A stretch of DNA of 64,000 nt from Poteriospumella lacustris (Eukaryota > Sar > Chrysophyceae > Chromulinales > Dinobryaceae). Where the stretch lies: positions 52,691 through 116,690 of the forward strand of contig SMOI01000088.1 of assembly GCA_008000375.1 (NCBI GenBank), given 5' to 3'. Numbering within the stretch: position 1 is the first letter of the stretch; every line of letters starts with the position of its first letter. Below are positions 30,668-42,958 of this stretch, piece by piece. A program made the translations under genes and the position numbers. Under the pieces are notes generated by a model that saw only the letters and a program-made list of their open reading frames with translations, had not been told where the DNA came from and made no database searches.

Positions 30668-33600
30668 TTACTTAGGCATAAACGAGAAGCCGTTGACTTG
30701 TCGGTAGCGGGTATACACCGGCAAGTTGTACTTCTCCATCTTGGACGTCTCGTCCCAATTGAACTCCGGTTCCAACTCCCCGTTTTTATTGCGACGACGA
30801 GAACTGGCATTGGTATTCGTAGAACCTCCCGAGGTATCACTTCGTACGGAATTGGTCGACGTCGTACGTTGTAAACCACCTCGTCCACTCGTATCCGTAT
30901 GATCCGCCGCATCGTCGTCATCGTCGTCGTCTCCATCGGTCGCTCTCTTCTTCACAACATGGTGACGCTTCCATTCCGCGAAGGCTTTCCCATCTTCACC
31001 ATCCCAATGACGTTTCCATCCATTGTCCAGTGCCTTTTGTCGAAACGCCGTCACCGCTTCATTGTACGCCAGCACACAGTATTTCTGGACAAGATCCAAC
31101 GCCGCGTTGACGCAGGCCGTCTTCCAATCGACACTCAATTTCGCTTTCAAATCCGCGACAATCGTCGTCAAAATACCGATGCGATTGTGAAATTTGGCAA
31201 TCTCGTCTTGGACCTTGTCAATCGCCATCGTCGCTTCTTCTTTCGTGTAAAAACCATGCTGTTCATACGGTGCTGCTTGTAGAAACAAACTCAATCGACC
31301 TTGTAAACCTTTCAATTCTTCGTTTTTCTTCTTGTGCTTCATTTGTTGAGCCATCAACATTTCTTCCCGCAAACTTAATTCTTCCCGTAAAATGGCTTTC
31401 CGCTTCTTCACTTCTTTTTCCAAACATTTCCGCCCTTCATCCGTCACCAACCAAATACGGACATCGTCTTCGACCGTTTCGAAACGCTCCAAGAATTCAT
31501 CTTCTTCTTCTTCACGTCGATCGGCTTCTTCATCGATATACACACTTTTCGCCAGGACCACGGCTGCCTTTTGACAGGGATCATGTCGTTTGGGTTTGCC
31601 ACGAATGTCATCGACACAATCACACGCAGGGAAAGTGACTTGTTCCGTATCGGCAACGGGGCCATACGGTGAGATATACAAGCGAATACTGTCTTTCAAT
31701 AGATCGACGGTGAACGGGAAAGCCATCGGTGGTAACCGTTGTGCAATCATGTTGAAGACAGAAGGACGCCCCTCGGGATAATACATATTGGGTCCGGTTT
31801 CACGTAACAACGTCACCAAGGAGATCGCCCAACAATTCATCATCTCTCCATTACGCCCCCAGGGACGTTGTATTTCACAGATACTGGATTCTGGGAATCG
31901 TGGGTCCTTTTGAACGAGGACAATCTCATTCAAGGTATCCAGAAAGGCATAAATAATCCGCAAATACATTTCCGTTTCCCGGTCATCGCGTAGCTTCGTC
32001 ACGCGCGCGACAATTTCTTCTCCCGTCGCGGGGCATTTGAAGAATTCACCATTCATATACTCTTGCACAGCTTGGTCAAAGGCAGCTAAATCATCGGGGG
32101 TCAAGAAACCAGTACCATCTTCCAGGACTTCACAGGCCACGGGGCTAAACGAGGACTCGGACAAATCAAAATCTTCGTCCACCATTAGCTCGTACAATAA
32201 CTTTCGACGTGCCGCACGAATGGCCATATAATTCTTCAAGACGAGAAGTCCATCCGACAGCAGGTACTGAGGAGGCGAAATCAAGGGATTGTAATCCGCT
32301 TCCAACGTACACGTCGCATCCAACAAACGGATCGTCGTCGGCAATTCCAACAAGTTGTTCTCGACACAGGAAAACATGCGTACACTGTCGCCCAATTCGA
32401 ATTGAAACAAATCCTCCGCCAAACTTTCCAATTTGTTGTGTCCCACCCGTAGATCGACCAGGGCCATGCGATTGATGTACCGAGGCAACAACGTCAATTT
32501 GTTTTTCTCCAAATTCAATACCCGTAAATTCTCCAAATGACAGACTTCGTCGGGGACTTCACCTAAGCGATTCTTACCCAAATGCAGGACTTTGAGCTGG
32601 GTGAAGGCTTCAAAATGGTCACAGAGTTCTTCCAAATAATTGGATTCTAAGATCAAGGTTTGAAGTGCGGTCAAGTGATGAAAGGCATCCGGCAATCGAT
32701 AGATGTGATTCTTCGATAGATCTAAAACAGACACAGACACAGACACAGGCACAGACACAGTCACAGGGCACATGTTAGTATACGCAAGAGAAGGAGAGAA
32801 ACGCGAAGAGGGCAGAGGCAAGAGTGGAACCAGCTGTTCACTTACTTAACGTGGTGAGTGCCAACAACTCGCAGAAACTGTCGGGTAACCATTCCAATCG
32901 ATTTTCTTCCAAATTCAGATTCGTCAATCGATCAAAGACATGGATATTATCGGGCAACACCGGCAATCGACACGCACGAAAGGACAAGGCTTGTAATCGA
33001 TGTAATTCCGGTGGAAATCCACGACTCACATCCAAATAATCGTTGAAATCCAGTTTCAACCGACGCAAATTCTTCATCGCCAAGATTTGTACCGGTATTT
33101 CGCGTAGCCCCAACAATTGCAAATTCAATATGCCATCCTTTTGTGCACCAATCATTTTCTGGGTAATGGTTTCTTCAAATTCGGGTTTGAGAATGGTGAC
33201 TTCATGGGCGATGCCAATTTCATGGTATTCCATGAGGGGTGGTTTGCCATGTTTGTCAATCATGAAACGGTTCCGCAAATACCATAAGACCGTATCGAGA
33301 CCCTTCGTGAATTCCATCATCGGAGGATCCGTGATCATGTTTTCATTGCAGGACAAGGTACGTAACGTCTTGCAGTAACCCAAGGAGAATGGTAACGCCG
33401 TCAAGCGATTGGAGTTGACACTGAAGGACTTCAAATTGGGTAAGAAGCCTAAGTTCTCGGGCAAACGAACCAAATGGTTATCATCGAGGTGTAGAATCTT
33501 CAAGGCCGTACAGTCACAGATCGAAACAGGCAACAACTTGAGTTCATTCGAGGATATATCCAAGATTTCCAAGTGTTTCATGTTGCCAATGTCCTCGGGG

Positions 33601-34982
33601 AGGTCTTTCAATCTATTTCGTACCATGACCAGTTTCACCAGTTGTTTCATACGTGAAAACGATGGAGGTAAATAGGAGATAGGATTGTCTCGAAGGGTCA
33701 ATTCAGTCAAGACTTCCATGAGACCGAGAGAGTCCAATGAAGGTGGTAAATGCCAGGAGGTTTGACCGGAGACGTTGTTCTTGTAATAGATTTTACCCGA
33801 TTGAGGATCAGAGGCCGGTTCCCATTCATGAATCCCACACACCGACAACCACATTTTCCGTCGACGATAACTTAACGTTCCTTCTCGTTGAAAGGTATGT
33901 AAATCAGCAGCGCGATCAATACGTTTGGTGGTAAACAACTCGATATGGCGTACACGTTCACGGGTCAAAATGTTCATGAAAATCTGTCGTCCATAGACTT
34001 CATCAATGATTGGAACAAACATGTCCTTCCATTTCAAATGAGGAGGTAAGATCGCCAAATGAGAAATCGCATTTCGTGAGATTTTAAGGATTTTCAACGA
34101 TTCGAGTTTGATGAGTGGGTACGGGAACGAGGAGAACAAGTTGTTGGACAAGTCCACGTCGGCCAGATTCATCATTCCACCGAACTCTTCTGGCAAATAG
34201 GAGAAACTATTGCCCGATAAATCCAAGGTTCGTAAGGAGGTAAGTCCATTGAAGGAACGAGGCAGTTTGGAGATGCGATTGTTCGAGAGAATCAAGACTT
34301 CCAACGAAGATAACTCGCCAAAGTTGTCGGGCAATCGGGTGATCTTATTGAATGATAAATTGAGTGATACCAAGTACCGAAAATGATATACAGATAGCTG
34401 TGGGTGCTCGGCATTTGTGAGTCGGACAAATTCGTTGCGTGACGCGTTGATTCGTCGTATGTACGCGGTTTGGAGCGCGAGGTTCTCACACATTCCCGTT
34501 GGGAACCCATGAAGTCCATTATTTGGAACAAGTAACTCCCATTTGGTGCTCCGCAAAGCGTACTGTGATTTGTGATCCTCAATGAACTCATGCCGAGCGT
34601 GCGGTGGACGTTCTTCCAACTTCTGTTTCTCGTGGGCCTTGATAACTTTCGCCAGACCAGCTAAGCCTGCGACACTTCCACCCTCCAAAGCCCTTTCCAA
34701 AGCCTCAACACTGGTGTTTGCCGCAACGATTTTCTGAGCTATAGACAATGCGGAAGCTCGTCCAGCCGTTTGGCTGAGTTTCAATGTCTCATACGCTCGT
34801 TGCTTATGAAGCGCTTGATGCCTATCTGTCTCTGCTTGCTTCACATCATGTTGATGCTGCTCAATATTCGACGTTCTTAACAACTGGCGCGCTTTGGCAT
34901 GACCATGCTGTTTGACCAGCGCTTCGAAATCAATCTTGCTTGGTGGGATAACGTACTCCGGTTGACTTTTGCTTTTCTTCAT
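30668..34982 (-). CDS. Large leucine-rich-repeat protein with a WW-like domain
   Basis: Two exons: 34982-32846 and 32721-30668; 1396 residues. A helical N-terminus (about 1-150) precedes LRRs of the typical ribonuclease-inhibitor-like/Shoc2 type (for example LVSLNLSFNKITRLPDNFGELSSLEVLILSNNRISKLP). The LRR array is interrupted at about residues 350-420 by a WW-like domain (HEWEPASDPQSGKIYYKNNVSGQTSWHLPP). LRRs resume across the intron (TTLNLSKNHIYRLPDAFHHL is restored only by splicing). The C-terminal 450 residues hold a coiled coil (EKEVKKRKAILREELSLREEMLMAQQMKHKKK) and an acidic/Ser-rich tail ending in FSFMPK. No kinase or membrane segment. A scaffold role is likely; LRR-WW combinations of this kind occur in protists with flagella, but no named orthologue was recognised. 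Confidence 0.85.
32722..32844 (-). repeat. Intron with (gtctgt)n tandem repeat
   Basis: 123-nt intron of the LRR/WW gene, donor gtaagt, acceptor ctgttttag, longer than most in the window. Its 3' half is a tandem gtctgt/gtgtct repeat (about 32728-32765) that may act as the polypyrimidine tract. Confidence 0.75.
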
Positions 34983-35375
34983 TGTTCGTGCATTTCCACT
35001 CAACGTTTTTTCTTTTCAAAAAATTAAAGCACTGCTTCAGGATGTTTCCCACTTTAGAATTTCAAAAGGTTATGCATCGTTTATGGTTTACGGTTTACTG
35101 TTGAGTAAACCACTTATTATCTGCCACTTTGAACACAACAAGCGATGTCGTCATCGTCATCGCGAACCTCGAACTCATGATGAAACGTCTCGCTTTACCC
35201 AGACACACACAGGTACATAGATGGGCACAGGAAGATGGGAGCGTGCGAAGCGCGCCCTCATTTTGCGACATTAAATACTAAATGTGGTACAGATTACGTA
35301 CAGTGGATTTTTCGATCTTCGATCTTGTCTCACAAATGTTCAGAAGCATCTTGTTGGCACTTTTAAGAAGTCACA
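34983..35375. other. Divergent promoter, LRR / GST, with direct-repeat copy 1
   Basis: About 390 bases between divergent genes. Holds copy 1 (35162-35214) of a 50-nt direct repeat whose copy 2 lies downstream of the GST gene, and the start of the tandem duplication that created two GST first exons. Confidence 0.5.
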
Positions 35376-35526
35376 ATGAGTCACTTCAAAGATCAGAATA
35401 TTAATATTACCCTCAAGGTACGGCTTGGATTTTTTCTTGTCACAATTGTTTAGAAGCATCTTGGCAATTTTAAGAAGTCATAATGAGTCAATTCGAAGAT
35501 CAGCATATTACCCTCAAGGTTCGACT
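35332..35526 (+). repeat. Tandem duplication giving two GST first exons
   Basis: Copy 1 at about 35332-35425 and copy 2 at about 35441-35526. Both share the leader (agaagcatctt...ttttaagaagtca-aatgagtca), an ATG, a 12- or 14-codon exon and a GT donor (gtacgg or gttcga). They differ by scattered substitutions and an ATTAAT-type 6-nt indel. Both exons are in the same splice phase (0). Confidence 0.8.
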
Positions 35527-36333
35527 GAGCTGAATCAGAATTCATGAAAGATTTTTTATGCTTATGTTTTTTACCTGTAGTACTGGAATGGTCGTGGCTT
35601 GATGGAAATTCCAAGAATGCTTCTGGCTATTGCAGGGAAATTTCCTGTAAGTGTTGCGCTATTATGTGCTTGCTGTTGCGTTTTGTCTGATTTTAATCTT
35701 CTCCAGGGTGATTACACTGATGGACGCTTTGAGGAACCTGAAGGCAACCTTGATGCCAATCTTGGCCGTATGCCTTTGATTCAGGTTGGAAGTCACTATG
35801 TTGGTCAATCTGCTGCCATCAACTTCTTCATTGCTTCAGAAAATGGTTTGATGGGAAACAACCACTTGGAGGCTGCTCAGATTATTTCAATTGCCGAGCA
35901 TGTCAAGGAACTTCAAACCTCCTACCGCACCATTGTCGCATGGGGCGTTGAACCCACTGAAGAGCACTTGATTAAGTGGTTTGAGAGTGGATCCTCTGAT
36001 GTCTCTGGTGCCGCTGTTGAAGATGGCCAGGGCACTCGCTACCTGAAGTGGTACATGGGTCGCATCGAAAATGTGTTGGGAACGAATGGTTTTGCTGTTG
36101 GTGATAAACTCTCGTTGGCAGATGTTGTGCTGTATTATGCTTTCGGAGAGCACTTGAAGGAAGGCGAGGCTAAGGAAGGTCTTGGCGCCAGTCGCAAGTA
36201 TCCTTTCGGCTCCAAGGAACGCATGGATGCTGCCCTTGCGACCCATCCTCGCATTAAGGCATCAGTCGATTCTGTCGCCAGCAATGCGAACTTCCAAAAG
36301 TGGCTGTCCATTCGCGGCGTGCAAGACTTTTAA
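35376..36333 (+). CDS. Glutathione S-transferase (sigma-like) with duplicated first exon
   Basis: Exons: 35376-35417, 35581-35646, 35707-36333; 244 residues. Spliced, the N-terminus reads ITLKYWNGRGLMEIPRMLLAIAGKFPGDY, the thioredoxin-fold start of sigma/alpha/mu-type GSTs with a Tyr in the catalytic position (YW-GRG). GRMPLIQVG-SHYVGQSAAINFF contains the cis-Pro and the glutathione-binding QS(A) motif. The C-terminal helical domain carries the N-capping-like motif (FAVGDKLSLADVVLYY). GSTs conjugate glutathione to electrophiles in the cytosol. A second possible first exon at 35483-35518 (MSQFEDQHITLK) could splice to the same exon 2, giving 242 residues. The two first exons lie in a tandem duplication that includes the upstream sequence. 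Confidence 0.9.
35483..35518 (+). other. Alternative first coding exon of GST
   Basis: ATG at 35483, 12 codons (MSQFEDQHITLK), then gttcga donor, in phase with exon 2 at 35581. It resembles exon 1 (MSHFKDQNINITLK) closely; net charge differs (Glu for Lys). The intact frame and GT donor suggest it is usable. Confidence 0.6.
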
Positions 36334-36939
36334 ACTCAGATTCGATAATACTTTTTAGATACGCAGTCCTACATTTATTAGTCATGCCTTTTGCTACTCT
36401 ATTATTGCAGCAGTGATGCATGCTTATTCAAGTTGGTTTTTTAACTATCCAAATATTATTGACTTCTCTTCATTTCTAACGTCATTGTCAATCAATGTCT
36501 CGGACGTTGGTTACCCAACAGAAACAGAAATTGAGCATCTTGTGCAAAACGACGATCATAATACGAAAGTAAATAATTTACAAAATCTTTTGGTACTAAC
36601 GGACCTGACTAAGCCAATGAACCACCAAGCGAACCTCGAACTCATGAAACGTCTCGTTTTACCCAGACACACACAGGTCTTTTTGGGGGAAAAACGACAC
36701 CCTCACGCCACAACAGAACCCCAGGCCCAGTCGGTTGGTTGGTGGCAAGAGAAAAGCACTGGCTGGTGAACCTCCTCTACCGTCGTTTACGTATTCGTAA
36801 GATTGTTGGGCTGAATGTCTTCACATCAACAGGTATCACTTTGGAACTGCAACCTTTCCACAGTGTCTGTGATTTCAGAAACTACCTGTTTTTGTTGTTA
36901 AGAGAGTTATTTTCTGGAAATAGAAATAGGTTGTGAAAA
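36334..36939. other. Intergenic, direct-repeat copy 2
   Basis: About 600 bases between GST and RPA2 genes. Copy 2 of the 50-nt repeat lies at 36629-36678 (gcgaacctcgaactcatg... to cacacacaggt). An ORF across it (36413-36769) has no recognisable product and is not called. Confidence 0.5.
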
Positions 36940-39900
36940 ATGCCAACTGCAAAGGAGCCCCTGCCTTCTTTTGCAACTACCGCAATGAGCGAGAGCTCTA
37001 AAAAGCGATTGCACCATATTGTTGCCCCTCACGTAGACAGTTACAATTACTTTCTTGATCATGGTCTGGCAGAAGCAACGGAAGATATTCCGCTGATGGA
37101 ATTTAACCTGGGAGAGGACTATGTGGTGCGTATGAAGTACATGTCTGCAGAAGTTGAAATTCCCAAGCGTATCGAAGGTGGTCAAGAAATCCCCATTACT
37201 CCCCATGAATGCCGTGATGCAGGCAGCACATATGCGGGTGCATTCACTGCGAATATCCAAGTCGAAGTGGAGGGTAAATCTCAGTTGACCCTGTTGCAGA
37301 CGGTCAGTATGGGCGAGTTGCCCGTGATGGTGAAATCTCGCAAGTGCCACTTGTACGAGAAGACTTCCAAGCAATTGGTTCGTATGAAGGAAGAGACCAA
37401 TGAAATGGGTGGTTATTTCATCATGAACGGTTTGGAACGCTTGGTGCGTTTGCTGCAAGTGCAACGCCGCAACTTTCCGTTGGTCTTGGAACGTGGATCT
37501 TTCAAGAATCGTGGAACGAGCTATTCCGATAAGGGTATCATTATGCGATGTACCCGTGGTGACAATTCTTCAAAGACAATCACGTTGCATTACTTGAACA
37601 ATGGTGGTGCGACGTTGCGTTTCAACGTTCGGAAACAAGAGTACCTGGTTCCCGTCGTGATGATTGCCAAGGCCTTGATGAATATCTCTGATCAAGAGCT
37701 GTTCAGTCGTATTGTCAGCGGCGATGTCAACAATACTTTCTTGACAACCCGTTTGGAGTTGTTGTTGCGTGATTTCAAGGCGTACAACTTGCGCTCGATG
37801 GAAGAATGCCAAGAATATTTGGGCAGTTTGTTCCGTTCGTTCTTACCAATCAGTGCGAAGACATCGGATTTGGAAGCGGGTAAAATGTTGATCCGCCAAT
37901 ATGTCTTCGTCCATTTGGATTCGTTCCCGGAGAAATTGGATTGTTTGATCTTCTTGATTCGGAAGTTGTTTACCTTCGTCGAGGGTAAATGCTTGCCTGA
38001 CAATGCGGATGCCATGTGCAACCACGAGTTGTTGTTGCCTGGTCAGCTCTTTGGTATGTACGTGAAAGAAAAGATGGAAGAAGCGCTGTTGCTGACGAAA
38101 ATGATGTACCTTCGGGATTACAACGTCAACAAGAAACGCTTCGATGCGGAAATTTTGGATTCCAAATACCATCAAAAGCAATTAGATCGTTCGTTGAGTC
38201 CCATTGGTCGTAAAATTGGCAATTTCATTAGCACGGGTAACTTTGTGACGTCAAGTGGAATGGATTTGTCGCAATTGTCGGGTATGACGATCATTGCGGA
38301 GCGGTTGAATTTCTTCCGTTATTGTTCGCATTTCCAATCGGTGCATCGTGGTCAATATTTCACGACGATGAAAACGACCACGGTACGTAAGTTGTTACCC
38401 GAATCCTGGGGTTTCTTATGCCCCGTACATACACCGGATGGTGGTCCGTGTGGTCTGTTGAATCACTTGGCGAAGGATGCGGTGGTGGTGACGTATCCCC
38501 CCGTGAAGAAGACGCCGTTCTCCCCGCATTATCCCATCAATTACGCGGCCAATGCCAACAAGGACTTGTTGAATTCGAAGGCGTATTTGCAGGAAATGTT
38601 GTCGCTGTTGGGTATGAAACCCTCCGGTATGGGCAATGGCGATGGACAGGTGTTGCTCAGCACCGAGTATCTGCCGGTGATGAAGGACGGTGGTGTCATC
38701 GGTGGAATTCACAAGAAAGAAGCGGATGCCTTTGTGAAGAAGCTACGTTACATCAAGTCCTTGTCGCATCAGGGCAAAGGTGGCAATGCCGGTATCCCTT
38801 TCATTCTCGACCCCACCATGGAAATCGCGTATTTCCCCGCCAATGATTATCTGGGTCCGTACCCCTGTCTCCTGTTGCAAACGATGGCGTGTCGTATGAT
38901 TCGTCCCGTGATGAATTTGCACAGCAAAAGCATTGAATGGATTGGTCCCATGGAGCAGCAATTCATGAACATCGCGTGTTTGAAAGAAGATTTGTTGCAG
39001 GACCCCGACCCGCAGAACTTGTCGCAATTCACGCACATGGAATTGTCCCCCACAACCATGTTCTCCCACATCGCCTCCTTGACCCCGTACAGTGATTACA
39101 ATCAATCCCCACGTAACATGTATCAGTGTCAGATGGGTAAACAAACCATGGGTACCCCCGCCCATGCCATTCAATACCGTACGGACAACAAATTGTACCG
39201 CGTACAAAACGTGCAAGCCCCGTTGGTACAAACGCAATCCCAAGCCGAATACTGCATGGATGAGTACCCGCATGGATGTAACGCGGTCGTTGCCGTCATT
39301 TCGTACACGGGTTATGACATGGAAGATGCCATGATCATCAACAAGGGCGCCTTCGAACGTGGCTTTGGCTATGGCAGCGTCTACAAGACGAAGTTCTTTG
39401 ATTTGGACGAAGAAGAGAAGCGTTTCGCGACGTTGACGCATAAGCCGGCTTTCAAATTCGCGAATATGAAAGTGGCAGGTTTGGAGAACGTCGCTACCGC
39501 GGCGGATGCCAATGCTACGAATTTGGGCACGAAAATTGTCGAAGAATTGGATATCGATGGGTTGCCGTTGGTAGGAACCCTGTTGAAAGAAGGCGATCCG
39601 ATGTTCTGTTTGATTGATACGACGACCGGGGAACATCGTGTGATTACGCATCACGATGCGGAAGCGGCGTATGTGCAAGCGGTGCGCATTGTGGGTCCTA
39701 CGGCGAGCAGTGGACGCAGTGCGCGTAAACAGTACTGTCGTGAGGTGAACATTACGCTACGTTACCCTCGTCGTCCGATTATTGGTGACAAGTTCTCCTC
39801 GCGTCACGGTCAAAAGGGTACTTTGTCCGTCCTGTGGCCTCAAGAAAACATGCCCTTCTCCGAGTATGGCATGTCCCCCGACGTCTTGATCAATCCTCAT

Positions 39901-40678
39901 GCGTTTCCCAGTCGTATGACTATTGGTATGTTGGTGGAATCGATGGCGGGTAAATCCGCCGCCGTGCATGGTGAATTCCAAGATGCGACACCGTTCCAAT
40001 TCCATGAAGAAAACCGTGTCGTGGATCACATCGGCGACCAGCTCAAGTACGTTTTTCTTAATCCTCTCTCCTTCGTTTCGATCGTGTGTCATGTGCTAAA
40101 CAAATTCTCTTACTCCTCTTTACAGAGCGTGCGGTTTCAACTATTATGGTTCCGAACCTTTATACAATGGTTTGACGGGTCAAATCATGGAAGCTGAAAT
40201 CTTCATGGGTTTGGTGTTTTATCAACGTTTGCGTCACATGGTCAGTGATAAATCACAAGTCCGTGCGACGGGTAAAGTGACTGCCTTGACGCGCCAACCC
40301 GTCAAGGGTCGTTCGCATCACGGTGGTATTCGTTTGGGTGAAATGGAACGTGACGCGTTGTTGAGTCATGGTGTCTCGTTTTGTTTGCAAGATCGGTTGA
40401 TGAATTGTTCCGATGCCCATTTGGCGTATGTCTGTGGCCAATGTGGTGGGTTGTTGTCGGTATGTCAACAACCCTTGGTCGGAGAGGTGGGTGACATGAC
40501 GTTACCCGATGTGGGCGGTGGATTGGGTGGCATGAAAGCACGATATCAACAAGCATGTCGGGTATGCAAGACCGCCGATCATGTACGACCGGTCGTCTTG
40601 CCGTATGTCTTCCGCTATTTGTCCAACGAGTTGGCGGCTATGGGCATCAAAATGTCGTTAGAACTCAAGGACCTGTAA
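36940..40678 (+). CDS. RPA2: DNA-directed RNA polymerase I subunit RPA2
   Basis: Two exons, 36940-40046 and 40126-40678; 1219 residues, normal for the second-largest subunit of RNA polymerase I (A135/POLR1B). Features in order: protrusion and lobe domains with GGYFIMNGLERLVRLLQVQRRNFPL (fork-side motif of Pol I rather than Pol II), FQSVHRGQYF and CPVHTPDGGPCGLLNHLA (external domain), GYDMEDAMIINKGAFERGFGYGS (hybrid-binding), RHGQKGTLSVLWPQENMPF (nucleotide-site region), VKGRSHHGGIRLGEMERDALLSHG (anchor), and a C-terminal zinc finger (CGQCGG...CRVCK). RPA2 with RPA1 forms the active centre that transcribes the rRNA precursor in the nucleolus. The 79-nt intron lies late in the gene. Confidence 0.96.
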
Positions 40679-41110
40679 AAAGAGTAGTAACCAAGAACAG
40701 CATCTTCAAGGTCACACCTCCACATCAGTCACTCCGATCCCCTCCTAACGCACAGAACCCCCCCCCCCTCTACCACCATTTTCACCAAAAACGCTGATCG
40801 CTTACCTAAGGTGAGGTCTGAGGGGGGGCTACGTTCCGTACAAAAGCTTTGTACTTAACAACACAGTCTGAACACAACTCATGACGCAAGCAAGGAGGAG
40901 GGAAGGGGTCTATTTAGCACAGAAAAACCAAAGTAAACATACGTTCTACATCCATGTCAATCGTTACATGACACTGTCGACCTAACAGGCACCACCAGAC
41001 ACGCAAGTACACATACAACAGCAGTTGTTGTTACGAAAGGGGAGGGGGGCGGGGTTATGCGCCCCCACACCCGCCACACGCCGAAGACGATGAGGGGGGC
41101 GAATCGTGCT
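40679..41110. other. Convergent 3' flanks with C and G runs
   Basis: About 430 bases between RPA2 and PP2C genes. C run near 40759-40770, G runs at 40823-40829 and about 41040-41100. No gene. Confidence 0.4.
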
Positions 41111-42369
41111 TTAGTGGTCTTCCGAGGCCTCCAATTGACGCGCCGCGGGGAATTTCACCACGATGGCGGAGATGTTATCCATGGATCCCTTGGCTAATGC
41201 CACGGCAATCAACGCACTGGCGGCATTTAATGAGGTTGGCTTCAAGGCATCGTTATCCTCTCCACTCTCCTCATCGTCTTCTTCACTGTTTTCGTTGCTG
41301 CTGGTGTCATTGCTATCGTCCTCTGCTGATGCCAAGCGACGCTTTTTACCCATAGGTTGATCCATGTAATCTTGAATGGAGAAGGACTGAGGTTTCTCCA
41401 AAAACTGTTGCGTAAAGACCGCCGCTTCATCGTTACTCATCGCATCCCACACACCATCACAGGCAACGACCAACACATAATCGTTTTTGCGGTTACGTTC
41501 ATGTACCGAGATATCTGGCACCGGAATCACCAACTGTTCATGGAAGGCAAAGTTGGGGTTCAACTTGTACCGGAAATCACCAATGGCACGGCTCATGGCC
41601 AATTCACCCACGACACGATTGTCCGCGACGAAGCCACCAGCACGTTCAATACGAGCACATTCGTCAGGGTTTTCAGGTTTATGATCATCCGTCAATGCAA
41701 TGGATTGATTCTTCGATCCCACGACCGCACGGGAATCACCCACATTGGCACAGACCACATGGGTAGGGGTGATGATACAGCACACGGCCGTACAACCAGA
41801 GTCATCAGGCTACATAGACAAAAGAAACAACAACAAGAGCACGGTCAATCCATGAACACATTCGCACACACAGGCAACTTCCAGTAGTATGGAACGATGC
41901 AGCAACGTACCATCAGACCGTCTTTCTTCAAGGCGAGCAGTCCCTCATCCAATTCGAGGTAACCTTTCAACATCGCCTCACTGATTTTCGAGACATTTTC
42001 TTTACGTGCGCGCACATCCAATTTGATGTACTCTTGCCAAGCTTCCGTCTCTTGAATCTTGGATTTCAGATTCACGGAACAATACTCCGCAGCGAATGTT
42101 CCAGAATGTCCATCGAAGATCGCGACAATCAAGTGATCCTTGATGCCTTCGAACTCATCAATGATGTATTGATCTTCCATGTGACCTCTCCATCCTTGCA
42201 TAGAAGTATGACCGATTTCAATGTCACCAAAGGTTTTGTTTTGACGATGCAACTCTTCGGTCAGAGGCATCGGCAAGAAGATGGAGGGAACCTCCTGAAC
42301 ATAACGGCTGGGTTGCTTTCTCTTATGCCTCATGAAGATTGATGGGCGTTGATGCATAGGCTTCCACAT
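41111..42369 (-). CDS. PP2C (PPM) family protein phosphatase
   Basis: Two exons, 42369-41911 and 41809-41111; 385 residues. The PPM motifs are all present: GWRGHMEDQYI (metal-binding Glu/Asp), VAIFDGHSG (metal Asp/Gly), DSGCTAV, ANVGDSRAV, LTDDHKPENPDECARIERAGG, MSRAIGDFRYK, VVACDGVWDAMSN and a final MDNISAIVV (metal Asp-Asn). So it should be an active Mn/Mg-dependent Ser/Thr phosphatase. The intron (101 nt, gtacgt...atgtag) separates KDGLM from PDDSGCTA. A 55-residue acidic/Ser insert between WDAMSNDEAAVF and the last motif is an embellishment. No myristoylation Gly or membrane segment; cytosolic or nuclear. Confidence 0.95.
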
Positions 42370-42958
42370 GATATATATTCAATAAACAAGGTGTCTGTGG
42401 TTGACAGGGGGGAATAGGTTGTCGCTCACAAGGTTTTCAATGCGTTGTATGATGGTCGTTCCGTCCAACAAATGCCTTCCACTACTCAACGTACACTTTC
42501 CACCGTCGCGGATTGAAGAGGTACAGAGATCCACCTTTGGATGACTTGCAACCGAAAAGTATATTGTTGTGCAACCGTGCGCCAGAGAGTACGTCACGTC
42601 GCCACCGGGCGTTGTGGTCGCTGTTTCCTCGTTCGGGAGGAGGCGCTGCGCCGTCTCTGCTCTGGTTGGGTGCTGATTCACTGGTAGCTTGCAACGGACG
42701 GCAACTTTGGCGCTGGATTTACAATGAAGGCTAAGTTGAACGGCGTTGTTTGGGTCATGATGATGATGACGATCGCTGCTGGGAACTTCTCACTCAGCCT
42801 CACAGCAGTCTTCGCATATATCAATGATTGAATGGTCATTTGCAAGAAGAGCCATTGACGACTTTGAGATGCGTATTCACAAGTAATCAATAGACGAGAT
42901 CGTCGCTGAAAACTCCTCTCCCAGCTCAGTCGAAGGTGCGACGAACGATCGATTAATA
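42370..42958. other. Divergent promoter region, PP2C / APH-like kinase
   Basis: About 590 bases. Short ORFs on both strands; none is supported by a motif or by splicing. Confidence 0.4.

Noticed and set aside
36413-36769. 118-codon ORF downstream of GST
   Set aside because: No recognisable product; contains a copy of a repeat and is probably 3' flank.
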